Source of the DNA: Bacteroidia bacterium
Lineage (GTDB): Bacteria > Bacteroidota > Bacteroidia > Flavobacteriales > Flavobacteriaceae
Assembly: GCA_030432635.1 (NCBI GenBank)
Contig: JAUIMB010000002.1
Span: 248,001-312,000, forward strand
Length of the DNA: 64,000 bases
Direction: 5' to 3'
In this document: one piece after another, positions 29,331-37,473 of the stretch
Numbering within the stretch: the first letter of the stretch is position 1
Layout: each line of letters starts with the position of its first letter
Program-made: the position numbers and the translations under genes
Notes under the pieces: model-generated
Told to the model about the DNA's origin: nothing
Seen by the model: only the letters and a program-made list of their open reading frames with translations
Database searches by the model: none

Positions 29331-30188
29331 TTATTTGGAGTTTAAAAACTTTAAAAGCTGAGATGGTGAATATTCAGAACTTATTAACTCTCCATCACTT
29401 TTAAACAAATACCCTCTTGGATATACATTGAAATCCATTTCTCTTTTTATATCGTCATTTGTAACGCCTTGTAACCAACTCATGTCATACTTGACAATTA
29501 TGTTTTTGAACTTTTCGGGGTTTACTCTGTCACCATCACCATTAAGACTGATAATTTCAACTTCTTTATTAAACTCCGAGTGTATTTTCTTTAAAGTTGG
29601 GATGTGTTGAATACATGGAGAACACCAAGATGTCCAAAACTCAATATAAATAAACTTATTTTTTCCTTTAAAATCTTTTAAATTCAAGCTATCATTACTC
29701 ACGCTTAAAAAATTTAGACTTGGTAATTTGTCTATTTGACGGTTTTGTTTTTTTACTGAATCTATGGGTTTGTCCACTATTTTAAACTCCCCAAAATAAT
29801 TGTCAGTTTTTTTTTCTATTTTATGAAATTGAACAATTTTTTTATTTAACGCAAAAAGGGTTGTTTTTCCTATGGTGTTATTGATATTAAATGACTTTGG
29901 AGAATCTAAATTAAAATCACCAATAGTTATAATGTCCTCTAAATCATTAAAAGTGTTATTTTCATTAATGTCTATTAGAAAAATTGAAGCCTTACCATAA
30001 TCTGTGTCTAGACTACCTTTTTTACAATTATAATTTTTAAATACCACTTCAGTATTATCATTAGTTAAGGTCTCAAAGTCAAAAAAGTTAATTTCTGACG
30101 ATTTTGAAAAGGGAATAATTTGATAGTCACTTTTACTTTTATCACAAGATATGATCAGTAATAAAAAAACAAATAATAATTTTTTCAT
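29331..30188 (-). CDS. TlpA-like thioredoxin lipoprotein
   Basis: The 285-residue protein has a lipoprotein signal (MKKLLFVFLLLIISC), an N-terminal domain of about 120 residues with no recognised family, and a C-terminal thioredoxin domain with the redox motif WTSWCSPC near residue 190. It would be anchored in the inner or outer membrane, facing the periplasm. In this cluster it could reduce or isomerise disulfides in the exported Cys-containing peptide. It lies 45 bp upstream of the exporter gene on the same strand. Confidence 0.87.
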   Translation of the reverse strand: MKKLLFVFLLLIISCDKSKSDYQIIPFSKSSEINFFDFETLTNDNTEVVFKNYNCKKGSLDTDYGKASIFLIDINENNTFNDLEDIITIGDFNLDSPKSFNINNTIGKTTLFALNKKIVQFHKIEKKTDNYFGEFKIVDKPIDSVKKQNRQIDKLPSLNFLSVSNDSLNLKDFKGKNKFIYIEFWTSWCSPCIQHIPTLKKIHSEFNKEVEIISLNGDGDRVNPEKFKNIIVKYDMSWLQGVTNDDIKREMDFNVYPRGYLFKSDGELISSEYSPSQLLKFLNSK

Positions 30189-30201
30189 AAAAAAACAATT
30201 T

Positions 30202-30231
30202 AAAATCTAGGTGCTTGCACACCTAGATTTT
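30202..30231 (-). terminator. Strong hairpin between precursor peptide and export genes
   Basis: A perfect 12-bp stem (AAAATCTAGGTG / CACCTAGATTTT) with a 6-nt loop is followed by T residues on both strands. On the minus strand it follows the precursor stop by 11 nt, so it should reduce transcription into the downstream export genes. Confidence 0.8.
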
Positions 30232-30241
30232 TTGTTCAAAA

Positions 30242-30442
30242 TCAATCGTATGGACACTCAACTTCTTCACCTAAAATAGTAAACATACGGTAATCTTCAC
30301 GATCGGTGTCCCAGCATTCTACATATGTTTGATTTTCAATAACTTGCCTAGTGCAGTTCGTAAGCCTTGAACCCAAAACATTACTCTGCTCTTGTTTAGT
30401 AAGGACCTTAACGCCTTCTAAACCTAAAATGTTTCTTAACAT
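30242..30442 (-). CDS. Leader-bearing precursor peptide (bacteriocin-like)
   Basis: The 66-residue peptide begins MLRNILGLEGVKVLTKQEQ and continues SNVLGS, which matches the leader of Bacteroidota natural-product precursors (MLK-N-L...GVK-LTK-EQ-...-GG). The expected C39 cut is after the Gly-Ser pair, giving a core of about 41 residues that contains three Cys. Start at 30442 is chosen because it fits the leader. A longer in-frame start at 30487 would add 15 unrelated residues. The gene is followed by a terminator-like hairpin. It sits upstream of the TlpA, C39 exporter and HlyD genes and downstream of the VKOR protein. The biological activity (bacteriocin, signal or other) is not known. Confidence 0.75.
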   Translation of the reverse strand: MLRNILGLEGVKVLTKQEQSNVLGSRLTNCTRQVIENQTYVECWDTDREDYRMFTILGEEVECPYD

Positions 30443-30530
30443 AATTTCTAAATTTAAAATTAATATACCCTGAGCATTTAAAGACATTCAAGGTTTCTGT
30501 CTCATTCATGCATGAATTATTTTATAATTT

Positions 30531-32078
30531 TCAATTTCTTTTTTTTTGGGAAATCATTATTGATTCAATCAGATGTTCTATGTCATTAATGCGATAATTT
30601 TCAGGTATCAATTTCTGGTTAATTAAAAACCTTGGTGTACTTTCTATATTATTAGCACTACACCATGTCTCATGATTTTTTAATTGTTGTCGATATTTTT
30701 TATTTAAACAGACCCCCCATTTTAATAACCATTTATCTTTGATTATCTGATACTGTTCGTTGTATGCGATCATAAAAGCATCTCTTCCATTTTTGTCATA
30801 TATTTCCAAAAGTCTTTCACAGATTTTTAATTCTTGTTTTTGATTATTCGTAAAAGACATGAAAAAACGAAAGTCAACCATCAGTTTACCTCTATTCTGT
30901 TTTACAATATTCATAACCATCTTATGAGCTTCAAAACAATATTTACATTCAGGGTTTAAGATTAATGTGAGTCTTAAAATTGGATTATTTGAACCAATAG
31001 AAATTCTACCCAAAATATTATCTGACATACTAATTTCCTTAAGTTGGTTGAAGTATGGCAAGAATAAATAGTGGTTTCTTCTAAACTTTAAATTTTCCAA
31101 CGATAGTGAATCGACCTTTTCTATTAAAAACGCATAAGGCTTAAAATACGACCAAATATTTATAATTATAACAAAAGTAAATAGGGAAAAGATTATATCA
31201 ATTTCATTAAATGAAAAACTAAAATCATTTGATAAAACAATTAATAAATGAAGTGTTAAAATTAAAGACACTATAAGACAGAGTGGACACCAAGATTTTA
31301 TTTTAAAATATTGCTGATAAATCGAATAAATAATCACAGGAATTGATGCTAACCCACTTAACAATAAGATACTAGTATTGGGGTTATAAACAAAAATCAA
31401 TGTTGTAAAAATGAAATAAACAATACATGCATCTACCAATTCTAAACCGAAAATTTTTGAAGCGCTAGAGTTCAATACAGATTTACAGCTAGAATTAGTT
31501 ATAATAGAGCAAAATCTTGAGTCTTGATTATTTGAATTTATTTTTCCCTTAAAAATTAAAACACTAATAAATACACCAATAAAAGACAGTATAAAGTATA
31601 GAGATTTTGACAGAGAGAAAGTAGAGAAATAAACAAATAGCAACCCAAGAACTAAACTAACAATTAAGAAAGCATTATTTCTAAAACCATTTGATATGTT
31701 ACTAGTAATTTTTTGTTTTTTGTTTTCTTCAATAACTAATATAAAACCTGTCCAGTTCTCAATGAAGGTATCATAATCAACAATAGTATTTTTGCTGTAA
31801 TTTGTTCTAATTTTGAGTTTTTCATTTAACCTTTCAACAATAATTAAATTTGAGTTCTTATTATCACTGACTTGTGCAATAAAAATATTAGGCAATTCGC
31901 TAATTGCTGTTTTCGGCACTTCTGCTACAACATACTTTAAATGAAAATAATCTAAAGTATTCGTTATGCTTACAATTGTATTTTCAGGATCACTCAATAA
32001 TCTCTGAGACATATCCCTAGAGACCTTATAACCTTGGGTCTCTAAATAAGTCTCAAACAAGAATTGCCTTTTGTCCAA
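30531..32078 (-). CDS. VKOR-thioredoxin fusion with C39-like N-terminal domain
   Basis: The 515-residue protein has an N-terminal domain of about 110 residues like C39 peptidases but lacking the catalytic Cys (DKRQFLFETYLETQGYKV...). Five or six membrane helices follow (about 130-310) containing a vitamin K epoxide reductase domain with FCSIITNSSCKSVLNSS and WCPLC. A periplasmic thioredoxin-like domain (about 355-510) carries CKYC. VKOR domains oxidise thioredoxins to make disulfides. The start codon is a TTG. A downstream ATG at codon 18 is the alternative. This family recurs in Bacteroidota peptide-export clusters, and here it precedes the precursor gene by 88 bp. Confidence 0.85.
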   Translation of the reverse strand: MDKRQFLFETYLETQGYKVSRDMSQRLLSDPENTIVSITNTLDYFHLKYVVAEVPKTAISELPNIFIAQVSDNKNSNLIIVERLNEKLKIRTNYSKNTIVDYDTFIENWTGFILVIEENKKQKITSNISNGFRNNAFLIVSLVLGLLFVYFSTFSLSKSLYFILSFIGVFISVLIFKGKINSNNQDSRFCSIITNSSCKSVLNSSASKIFGLELVDACIVYFIFTTLIFVYNPNTSILLLSGLASIPVIIYSIYQQYFKIKSWCPLCLIVSLILTLHLLIVLSNDFSFSFNEIDIIFSLFTFVIIINIWSYFKPYAFLIEKVDSLSLENLKFRRNHYLFLPYFNQLKEISMSDNILGRISIGSNNPILRLTLILNPECKYCFEAHKMVMNIVKQNRGKLMVDFRFFMSFTNNQKQELKICERLLEIYDKNGRDAFMIAYNEQYQIIKDKWLLKWGVCLNKKYRQQLKNHETWCSANNIESTPRFLINQKLIPENYRINDIEHLIESIMISQKKRN

Positions 32079-32199
32079 TTTTTGTGTTTAAATTTTACGT
32101 GGGATACACTAATATTTCAACGCTAAAATTAATAGAATGATTGTGAAATACTTAAATCAAAATCCATAATATTTTTACGGTTTTTGACTAAATTAAGCT

Positions 32200-32871
32200 T
32201 TACAAAACCCCTTTTTCTTTTGCTAATAAAATTAAATCTCTGTCACTGTTAGTTTTTATTCCAAATAGTTTTTTTAGATGTTTTTTTCTTTTTTCAATGG
32301 AAGCTTTTGATAGAGGAACAAGTTCTTCTATTTCTTTCATCCTAGCACCATTTGAGATTTCATAAAGAATCTTAACGTCCAATTCATCTATTGGTAAGTC
32401 AGAAGTAAGCTTATTTCTCATTAAATTGAGAATGGTTTCACTATAATACGAGCTATTTTTTATAAGCTTAGTTATAGCTGAAACCAAATCCATAAATGCG
32501 ATGTCTGATTTAATTAAAAAGGCATCTGGGTTTAATGATTTCAAGATGCTATTCAGCCTAAGATTATCATTAAGACTTGTACAGACCAATAATTTGCATT
32601 TTGGGAATCTTTGTTTAATAAGAGAGCCTAATGCTTCTCCATTCAATATATCATATTTTTTGCTTGGAGGCAGACTTATATCGAGTATTACTATATCTAA
32701 TTCACCATTTTCTTTAATGGAGATTATTTTTTCAAATGACTGGTCACAATTTAATGCTTCTGAGACTTTAAATTGTATATTATTTTCTTCAGACACAAAA
32801 TCCAAAGCACGCCTGTAACTATCAATATTGATTTGATGATCTTCAATTATAAGTACGGAAATTTGCTTCAT
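32200..32871 (-). CDS. LuxR-type response regulator of the peptide cassette
   Basis: The 223-residue protein begins MKQISVLIIEDHQIN and has a receiver domain (acidic ED near 9, phosphoacceptor in IVILDISLPP near 60, conserved Lys in FLIKSD) and a C-terminal LuxR/FixJ-type HTH (about 160-220, GARMKEIEELVPLSKASIEKRKK). No histidine kinase is encoded nearby, so the sensor must be elsewhere. It is transcribed toward the export cassette and presumably controls it. A perfect palindrome lies just upstream of the start. Confidence 0.88.
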   Translation of the reverse strand: MKQISVLIIEDHQINIDSYRRALDFVSEENNIQFKVSEALNCDQSFEKIISIKENGELDIVILDISLPPSKKYDILNGEALGSLIKQRFPKCKLLVCTSLNDNLRLNSILKSLNPDAFLIKSDIAFMDLVSAITKLIKNSSYYSETILNLMRNKLTSDLPIDELDVKILYEISNGARMKEIEELVPLSKASIEKRKKHLKKLFGIKTNSDRDLILLAKEKGVL

Positions 32872-32884
32872 TCTTTTATAATTA

Positions 32885-32906
32885 TATATAGGCAATCGCC
32901 TATATA
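32885..32906. promoter_or_regulatory. Perfect 9-bp-arm palindrome upstream of the response regulator
   Basis: TATATAGGC is followed after AATC by its exact reverse complement GCCTATATA. It lies 14 bp upstream of the response regulator start, so it could be an autoregulatory operator or a leader hairpin. Confidence 0.6.
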
Positions 32907-33005
32907 AAAAAACGAGCTATTAATGTAATAGGGATAAATCAAATATAGAAAATTATATTCGTTTAGTGCGTACAAAAATTAGGAATTTTCCGTCAATTAT
33001 TTATT

Positions 33006-33476
33006 ATGACAGAAAAATTCAAAACCAATATTAGTGAAATATCTCTTAACTATAAGCGCAAGGTAAAAGCCTGTGAGCGTCCTAAAGTATCTTGTTCCAA
33101 AGATGCTGAAAAGCTCTTTCGAGAAAACTGGAATGATTTGACCATCAATTTATATGAAGAGTTCAAAATACTCATTCTTGACCGAAACAATAGCTGTATG
33201 GGAATTGTTCCCATATCTCAAGGTGGTGTGTCAGGTACTTTGGTCGATGCAAAACTGGTCTTTGCCTCTGCCCTGAAAGCTAGGGCTTGTGCTATCATTC
33301 TTGGACACAATCATCCCTCTGGCAATACAAAACCAAGTCAATCTGATATCAACTTAACAAGACGTTTAGTTAAAGGTTCTGGTTATCTCGATTTGAAGAT
33401 TTTAGACCATATCATCATTACAGATAGCAACTATACATCGTTTGCTGATGATAACTTAGTTAGCTTTACACCTTAA
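33006..33476 (+). CDS. RadC-like JAB-domain protein
   Basis: The 156-residue protein has a JAB/MPN-type metalloprotease fold with the zinc motif HNHPSGNTKPSQSDI (H-x-H...D) near residues 104-118. The short, single-domain form without the N-terminal helix-hairpin-helix is the one carried by many mobile elements. Although historically named for DNA repair, its activity is not established. It is divergent from the response regulator at 32871 with a 134-bp intergenic region. Confidence 0.9.
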   Translation: MTEKFKTNISEISLNYKRKVKACERPKVSCSKDAEKLFRENWNDLTINLYEEFKILILDRNNSCMGIVPISQGGVSGTLVDAKLVFASALKARACAIILGHNHPSGNTKPSQSDINLTRRLVKGSGYLDLKILDHIIITDSNYTSFADDNLVSFTP

Positions 33477-33855
33477 TTTCAAAAAATATCAGAATCTTTT
33501 TTGGCGTGGTTTTTGGAATCACTATTTTAGATTCAATAATCAAAAAACGAACAAGTATAGAAATATAATTTAGTAGAACATACATAATAAGCATTAGCTT
33601 ACTTTTTCACCGATATCGAAAACTGGTAATTTTTAAAGAGTTGAGTGATAAGTCAGTACTAATGCCCACGGTAAGGCGTGGGCTTAGTTGTTGTCTTTGA
33701 CTCTTTGGTATACCAGTACCACGATATCGGGACGCACTAAGTTCCACGCTTCTTTTTTACCGATATGAAAACACCTCGCATCCGCTCCCCTTAAGTACTC
33801 CCTTTTTACGACTCTCAAATCGAAAAGGTTATTAATCATTTAAAAATTTACGCAT
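33477..33855. other. 379-bp non-coding stretch with hairpin and repeated motif
   Basis: A 7-bp stem (GCCCACG / CGTGGGC, 33664-33683) is the strongest structure. The motif CCGATAT-[C]-GAAAAC occurs imperfectly twice (about 33610-33622 and 33759-33772), and a third CGATATC occurs near 33723. No convincing ORF is present on either strand. It might hold a small RNA or regulatory sites for the following lipoprotein operon. Confidence 0.35.
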
Positions 33856-34365
33856 ATGAAAACTTCATTTTTCAAAATCTTATTTATCAGTATTCTTTGT
33901 CCAATCCTTATGGCTTCATCCTGTTCAAGTGACGATGACGGCAACCAAAATAACGACCCACCTTTCAATTCTGTTACGATTGACCTCTCCAATATCACGA
34001 TTGGTTTAGATGACACAGTTTTTGAGGTACAGGGCTATTCCTTTGAAGCATTCAGGGTAGAACCAAATCCTTCGGAAGTTTATCCTGGTCTTCTTTTAGC
34101 ATACCCACAAGATGGGAACGCCAGTTATATAGAACTTGATTTAAGTCAAGCTAGTGGTGTTTCAAGTGTCACAGCAAGCATCTTTAGAAATAGCCCCACC
34201 TCTATAACCTTTTATAACGGTGCGCAAGTGGTCGATGAAATATTTGCTGTCAATGATACCGAAGAGCCTTTTGAGGACAACACTTATAATCTCAACGGTC
34301 AGTCAATTACCTCTGTACGCATTAGTTCCTTTGAAGCCATTGTTGAATCCATAACACTTGAATAG
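33856..34365 (+). CDS. Hypothetical lipoprotein of the element
   Basis: The 169-residue protein has a lipoprotein signal (KILFISILCPILMASSC) with the cysteine followed by SSDDDGNQNND. The mature part looks all-beta, with no catalytic motif seen. It is followed by a second lipoprotein gene whose start lies 1 bp after its stop, so the two are coupled. The function is unknown. Confidence 0.8.
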   Translation: MKTSFFKILFISILCPILMASSCSSDDDGNQNNDPPFNSVTIDLSNITIGLDDTVFEVQGYSFEAFRVEPNPSEVYPGLLLAYPQDGNASYIELDLSQASGVSSVTASIFRNSPTSITFYNGAQVVDEIFAVNDTEEPFEDNTYNLNGQSITSVRISSFEAIVESITLE

Positions 34366-34366
34366 T

Positions 34367-35173
34367 ATGAAAAATCTAAAGACAATTAAGCTCGTCCTCT
34401 TGTTCATTGGTCTGGTCGGATGCAATGAGTCAGCACCACAAACACCAAAGGATATAGAAAAGTTCAAACTTGAAGTTAAGAAGGATAATCTAAGAACAAT
34501 GTTCCTTGGTGCTATCAACCTATGTTCGGATGTAGATTATAGTGCCTATTTGGACAATCCTAGGTCGAATGAAGAATATAAAAAAGGTGGTAACTGTTGC
34601 AGTAACTCAGTGCCTAAGCCTTACATCAGTCTGGCTGAATACTATATCTATGCGATGGATGGTGACCGTAGTATTTTTGATAATCAGAACAATCCTTTTA
34701 AGCTAAAGGAAATCAGAGAGGAATGGCAGGACAAGGTTGAGGAAGTCGAAGAGGAAGCCAAGGATTATGACCCTCAAACATTGGTCTATAAGGGCTTTAG
34801 AAATATCGGTGTAAGCACCTATGATATGGCTTCGGGGAAATTGAAAATCGACCAAAGCATTTTAACCACTTTTGATGGTACACAAGGAGATTGGCATGGA
34901 AAATTGAATTTCAGATATAAAGGCGGTAAATCTCCTTATCTTAAAGATTTTGATATTTCAGCTGATGAGGCAGAAAAGCTCTTTGATTATTTTGAGGAAA
35001 ATAATACCCGTCCAAATTTACCACCGACAAAACAGTTAAACTCTATTATAACTTATGCCATTGAAAAACCCCAACCAGACAATCGTTTGAGCCAGTTTAT
35101 TGTCAATATTAAAAAGGTTGAGTTTTATTATCCGAATGGATGGGATAAGAAAATTGGTGAAGTCGAATTTTAG
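34367..35173 (+). CDS. Hypothetical lipoprotein, coupled to the preceding one
   Basis: The 268-residue protein begins MKNLKTIKLVLLFIGLVGCN with a lipobox (LVGC). The mature part is hydrophilic and includes paired cysteines (GGNCCSNSVPK). The ATG at 34367 is preferred; an in-frame start at 34358 would overlap the previous gene. A strong terminator follows. I recognise no family. Confidence 0.8.
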   Translation: MKNLKTIKLVLLFIGLVGCNESAPQTPKDIEKFKLEVKKDNLRTMFLGAINLCSDVDYSAYLDNPRSNEEYKKGGNCCSNSVPKPYISLAEYYIYAMDGDRSIFDNQNNPFKLKEIREEWQDKVEEVEEEAKDYDPQTLVYKGFRNIGVSTYDMASGKLKIDQSILTTFDGTQGDWHGKLNFRYKGGKSPYLKDFDISADEAEKLFDYFEENNTRPNLPPTKQLNSIITYAIEKPQPDNRLSQFIVNIKKVEFYYPNGWDKKIGEVEF

Positions 35174-35211
35174 TTAATCAATGATACATAAGAATTTCTC
35201 AATAATAAGGT

Positions 35212-35247
35212 TTAGCCCACTGAAAAAGACAGTGGGCTATTTTTTTA
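35212..35247 (+). terminator. Intrinsic terminator after the lipoprotein pair
   Basis: A 10-bp stem (TAGCCCACTG / CAGTGGGCTA) with an 8-nt A-rich loop is followed by eight T residues. Its position between convergent genes means it may serve both directions. Confidence 0.9.
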
Positions 35248-35550
35248 TCAGTCCATATCCATACCAACATCTTTGTTTAGGTCTTTATCCTGCTCCTTAA
35301 GGTCTAAGTAAAAATTGTCCAAACTATCAATGTCTAATGAGGGAACACTGTCTTTATGCTGATCTTTGGCTTTGCTTAGGCTGATTTCCTCTTGGTATTG
35401 TGACATACCATCTTTCATAGCACTTATACGATGCTTTCCCGCTTTGAGTCCGTCCAAAATATCTGGTTTCAACCCCAATTCTTTTGATAGCATATAACCT
35501 TGATTAAAGGCTTCCTTGTAGTCCTTGTCTACCTTGTGTTGTTCTTCCAT
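35248..35550 (-). CDS. Hypothetical small hydrophilic protein
   Basis: The 100-residue protein is strongly charged (KDQHKDSVPSLDIDSLDNFYLDLKEQDKD) and ends DVGMDMD. It is the last gene of a three-gene operon on the minus strand (36350 to 35248) with 2- and 6-bp spacings. No family recognised; a regulatory or mobilization accessory role is possible from context only. Confidence 0.7.
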   Translation of the reverse strand: MEEQHKVDKDYKEAFNQGYMLSKELGLKPDILDGLKAGKHRISAMKDGMSQYQEEISLSKAKDQHKDSVPSLDIDSLDNFYLDLKEQDKDLNKDVGMDMD

Positions 35551-35552
35551 AG

Positions 35553-35822
35553 CTAAAAAGGTTCTTTGGCGTGTTGCTCCAAGTAATCAAGTAACGAATA
35601 GCGGTCATACAGGATGATACGTTTTTGTGGTTGAGAAAAGCGTATTCTGCCTTCATCCCTTAGTTTTTGAAGTGTTGTCTTGGATGTGATATTGAGCATT
35701 GCCATAGCCTGTTCTCCATCTATCCATTGAAGGGGTTCATCCTTTTGCTTTTCATCAAGATAGGCTACGACTTTATCAAAGAGGGCATAAAATGCTTTTT
35801 CTTCTAAACAAACAACTTGCAT
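35553..35822 (-). CDS. Helix-turn-helix (HTH_17/excisionase-like) protein
   Basis: The 89-residue protein contains a MerR/excisionase-type winged helix (DGEQAMAMLNITSKTTLQKLRDEG...ILYDRYSLLDYLEQ). Such proteins are found in many Bacteroidota mobile elements, where they act as recombination directionality factors or regulators. It lies in a short operon with two hydrophilic proteins. Confidence 0.82.
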   Translation of the reverse strand: MQVVCLEEKAFYALFDKVVAYLDEKQKDEPLQWIDGEQAMAMLNITSKTTLQKLRDEGRIRFSQPQKRIILYDRYSLLDYLEQHAKEPF

Positions 35823-35828
35823 AATTAC

Positions 35829-36350
35829 TTATTCATAATCATCGCTTGGCGATGGTGATTTATCGATATCCTTTTCATTTTCTTCAAAACTCAAATAAAG
35901 GGATTGGTATTGGTCATCTATTTCGTCCAAATCATAGGCGAGGGATGATTCAACCGTTTTTTCCTTATAGGCTTGCCTACCTTGCTCAAGAAGAATAGCT
36001 GTATCTTCTTTGTCCATTTTCTTGACAACTGGATAGATATAGTCTTGGTCGTTCTTAAAAGCTTTATCTTCTAAGGCTTGTTTTATCTTTTCATTATAAT
36101 CATTCTTAACCTCAAAAGTTTCTTTCTCGATTTGCTTATCGGATTTTAGCTCTTTTGTATACGTCTTAATGAGACGAATATCGCCCTTTGGCGAAGGTGC
36201 CGGTTCATATTTTTTGAAGGACACCTTTTTGCCCCTGTTTAAATCATCAATAGCCTTTTGCTTTTCCTTCAACAAATCCTGTAATTCTTTACTGCTCTTA
36301 GCCAGTTCTTGGATATATTCCAATTCAAGGTCATCTGGTTTTTGTGTCAT
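35829..36350 (-). CDS. Hypothetical charged coiled-coil protein
   Basis: The 173-residue protein is rich in Lys, Glu and Asp, with predicted helices over much of its length (ELAKSSKELQDLLKEKQKAIDDL). No catalytic motif is seen. It is first in the minus-strand operon with the HTH protein. The function is unknown; a DNA-binding or relaxosome accessory role is speculation. Confidence 0.65.
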   Translation of the reverse strand: MTQKPDDLELEYIQELAKSSKELQDLLKEKQKAIDDLNRGKKVSFKKYEPAPSPKGDIRLIKTYTKELKSDKQIEKETFEVKNDYNEKIKQALEDKAFKNDQDYIYPVVKKMDKEDTAILLEQGRQAYKEKTVESSLAYDLDEIDDQYQSLYLSFEENEKDIDKSPSPSDDYE

Positions 36351-36397
36351 TTCCTTTGGTTTTATGTTACACTTTCTTTTAACAAAGAGGTGTAACG

Positions 36398-36679
36398 GTG
36401 ACTCATTCTTTTGGACTTCCTATCTGTGAGGACAAATTAAAAACCTACAGGGAAAAGGACTTGGACTATAAGGTCCAAGCCCGTGATTTGCTCATAAATG
36501 GTCTTGGCTACACGCCACCTCTTTATATATCAGTTCTCTCTGAGCTGAATATAAGGTCTGCCTTAAGACGCCACGATTTGGGTGAGACCACCCGTAAGGA
36601 CTTGAATGACTATATCGAATTCCAAGTCCGTTTCGTAAATAAGATGATGTTGCATAGCGACAATTGCAATAACTGCTAA
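36398..36679 (+). CDS. Hypothetical small protein (GTG start)
   Basis: The 93-residue protein starts at GTG with AGAGG about 9 nt upstream. It reads MTHSFGLPICEDKLKTYREK and ends SDNCNNC with two Cys. It is divergent from the operon at 36350 and runs tail-to-tail into the 36682 gene, leaving almost no spacer on either side, which supports coding. No family recognised. Confidence 0.55.
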   Translation: MTHSFGLPICEDKLKTYREKDLDYKVQARDLLINGLGYTPPLYISVLSELNIRSALRRHDLGETTRKDLNDYIEFQVRFVNKMMLHSDNCNNC

Positions 36680-36681
36680 AC

Positions 36682-37473
36682 CTATTCATTTGCCCAAATA
36701 TCTAAAGGATTTATCTCATCCACATTGCTAATGAGTTTTTGCCTTAAGTCATTGCTTTGGGGCAGTTCGATAGGAAAGGAAAGACCACCTGTCTGAGCTT
36801 TTGGTTTTTCTTCCATAATGACATCTTGTTTCCATCTAGCAACAATCTGCTCATCAATTGCATCCAATACATAGCCTCTTGCATAGTAAGCTTTCATCAA
36901 GCTTCGATAACCAAAGAGAAGCCCGCTGAAAAATATCAGAATACCTACTGGTCTCGTAAATGGCATCAACATTAAGAACAATCCAACTATAACAGGAATT
37001 GCAGGTTCAAAAAGCACCAAGATACGGTATCTTGTAACGGTCAAACCCAATATCTTCGTTCCAATCAGGTCATACCAAAAATCAAATATTTCCCCATCAC
37101 TGTAACTAAACCTATCAAAGTCATAATTCATACTATATCGCCTAAACTCCATACGGTGTCGAATAGACTTATATAGAAATATTAAAGTAAAAAGTATCCA
37201 TGGCAATCCAAGTACCCCTCGGACTTTATCTCCTAGAAAAATAAAAGGGTAAAGCATCGAGAATGAAATTATAATAGCTACTGAAAATGAATAATAGCGT
37301 TCACCATAATGCTTTCGCATAAAGGCTTCTACAATATAGCTGGGGTAAGAACTAATGGTAAAGATTAGGTCACTTCCCATCTGATACAAAGCACTTGCCC
37401 TGCCAGCGGTTACGATTCTAAAAATGGTCTGTTTTCCTGTTCGGTGTTGGAATTCTTGTCTTTCTCGTTTCAT
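36682..37473 (-). CDS. Membrane protein coupled to the coupling ATPase
   Basis: The 263-residue protein has about four membrane helices (about 62-78, 87-103, 155-175, 178-195) and a soluble C-terminus. It starts at an ATG that overlaps the coupling-protein stop (ATGA), so it is translationally coupled to it. The ATPase itself has no membrane segment, so this protein probably supplies the membrane anchor of a split coupling complex. I recognise no named family. Confidence 0.7.
   Translation of the reverse strand: MKRERQEFQHRTGKQTIFRIVTAGRASALYQMGSDLIFTISSYPSYIVEAFMRKHYGERYYSFSVAIIISFSMLYPFIFLGDKVRGVLGLPWILFTLIFLYKSIRHRMEFRRYSMNYDFDRFSYSDGEIFDFWYDLIGTKILGLTVTRYRILVLFEPAIPVIVGLFLMLMPFTRPVGILIFFSGLLFGYRSLMKAYYARGYVLDAIDEQIVARWKQDVIMEEKPKAQTGGLSFPIELPQSNDLRQKLISNVDEINPLDIWANE

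Noticed and set aside
30242-30487. Longer start (30487) for the precursor peptide
   Set aside because: The added 15 residues do not match the leader family, whereas the internal ATG gives the typical leader start.
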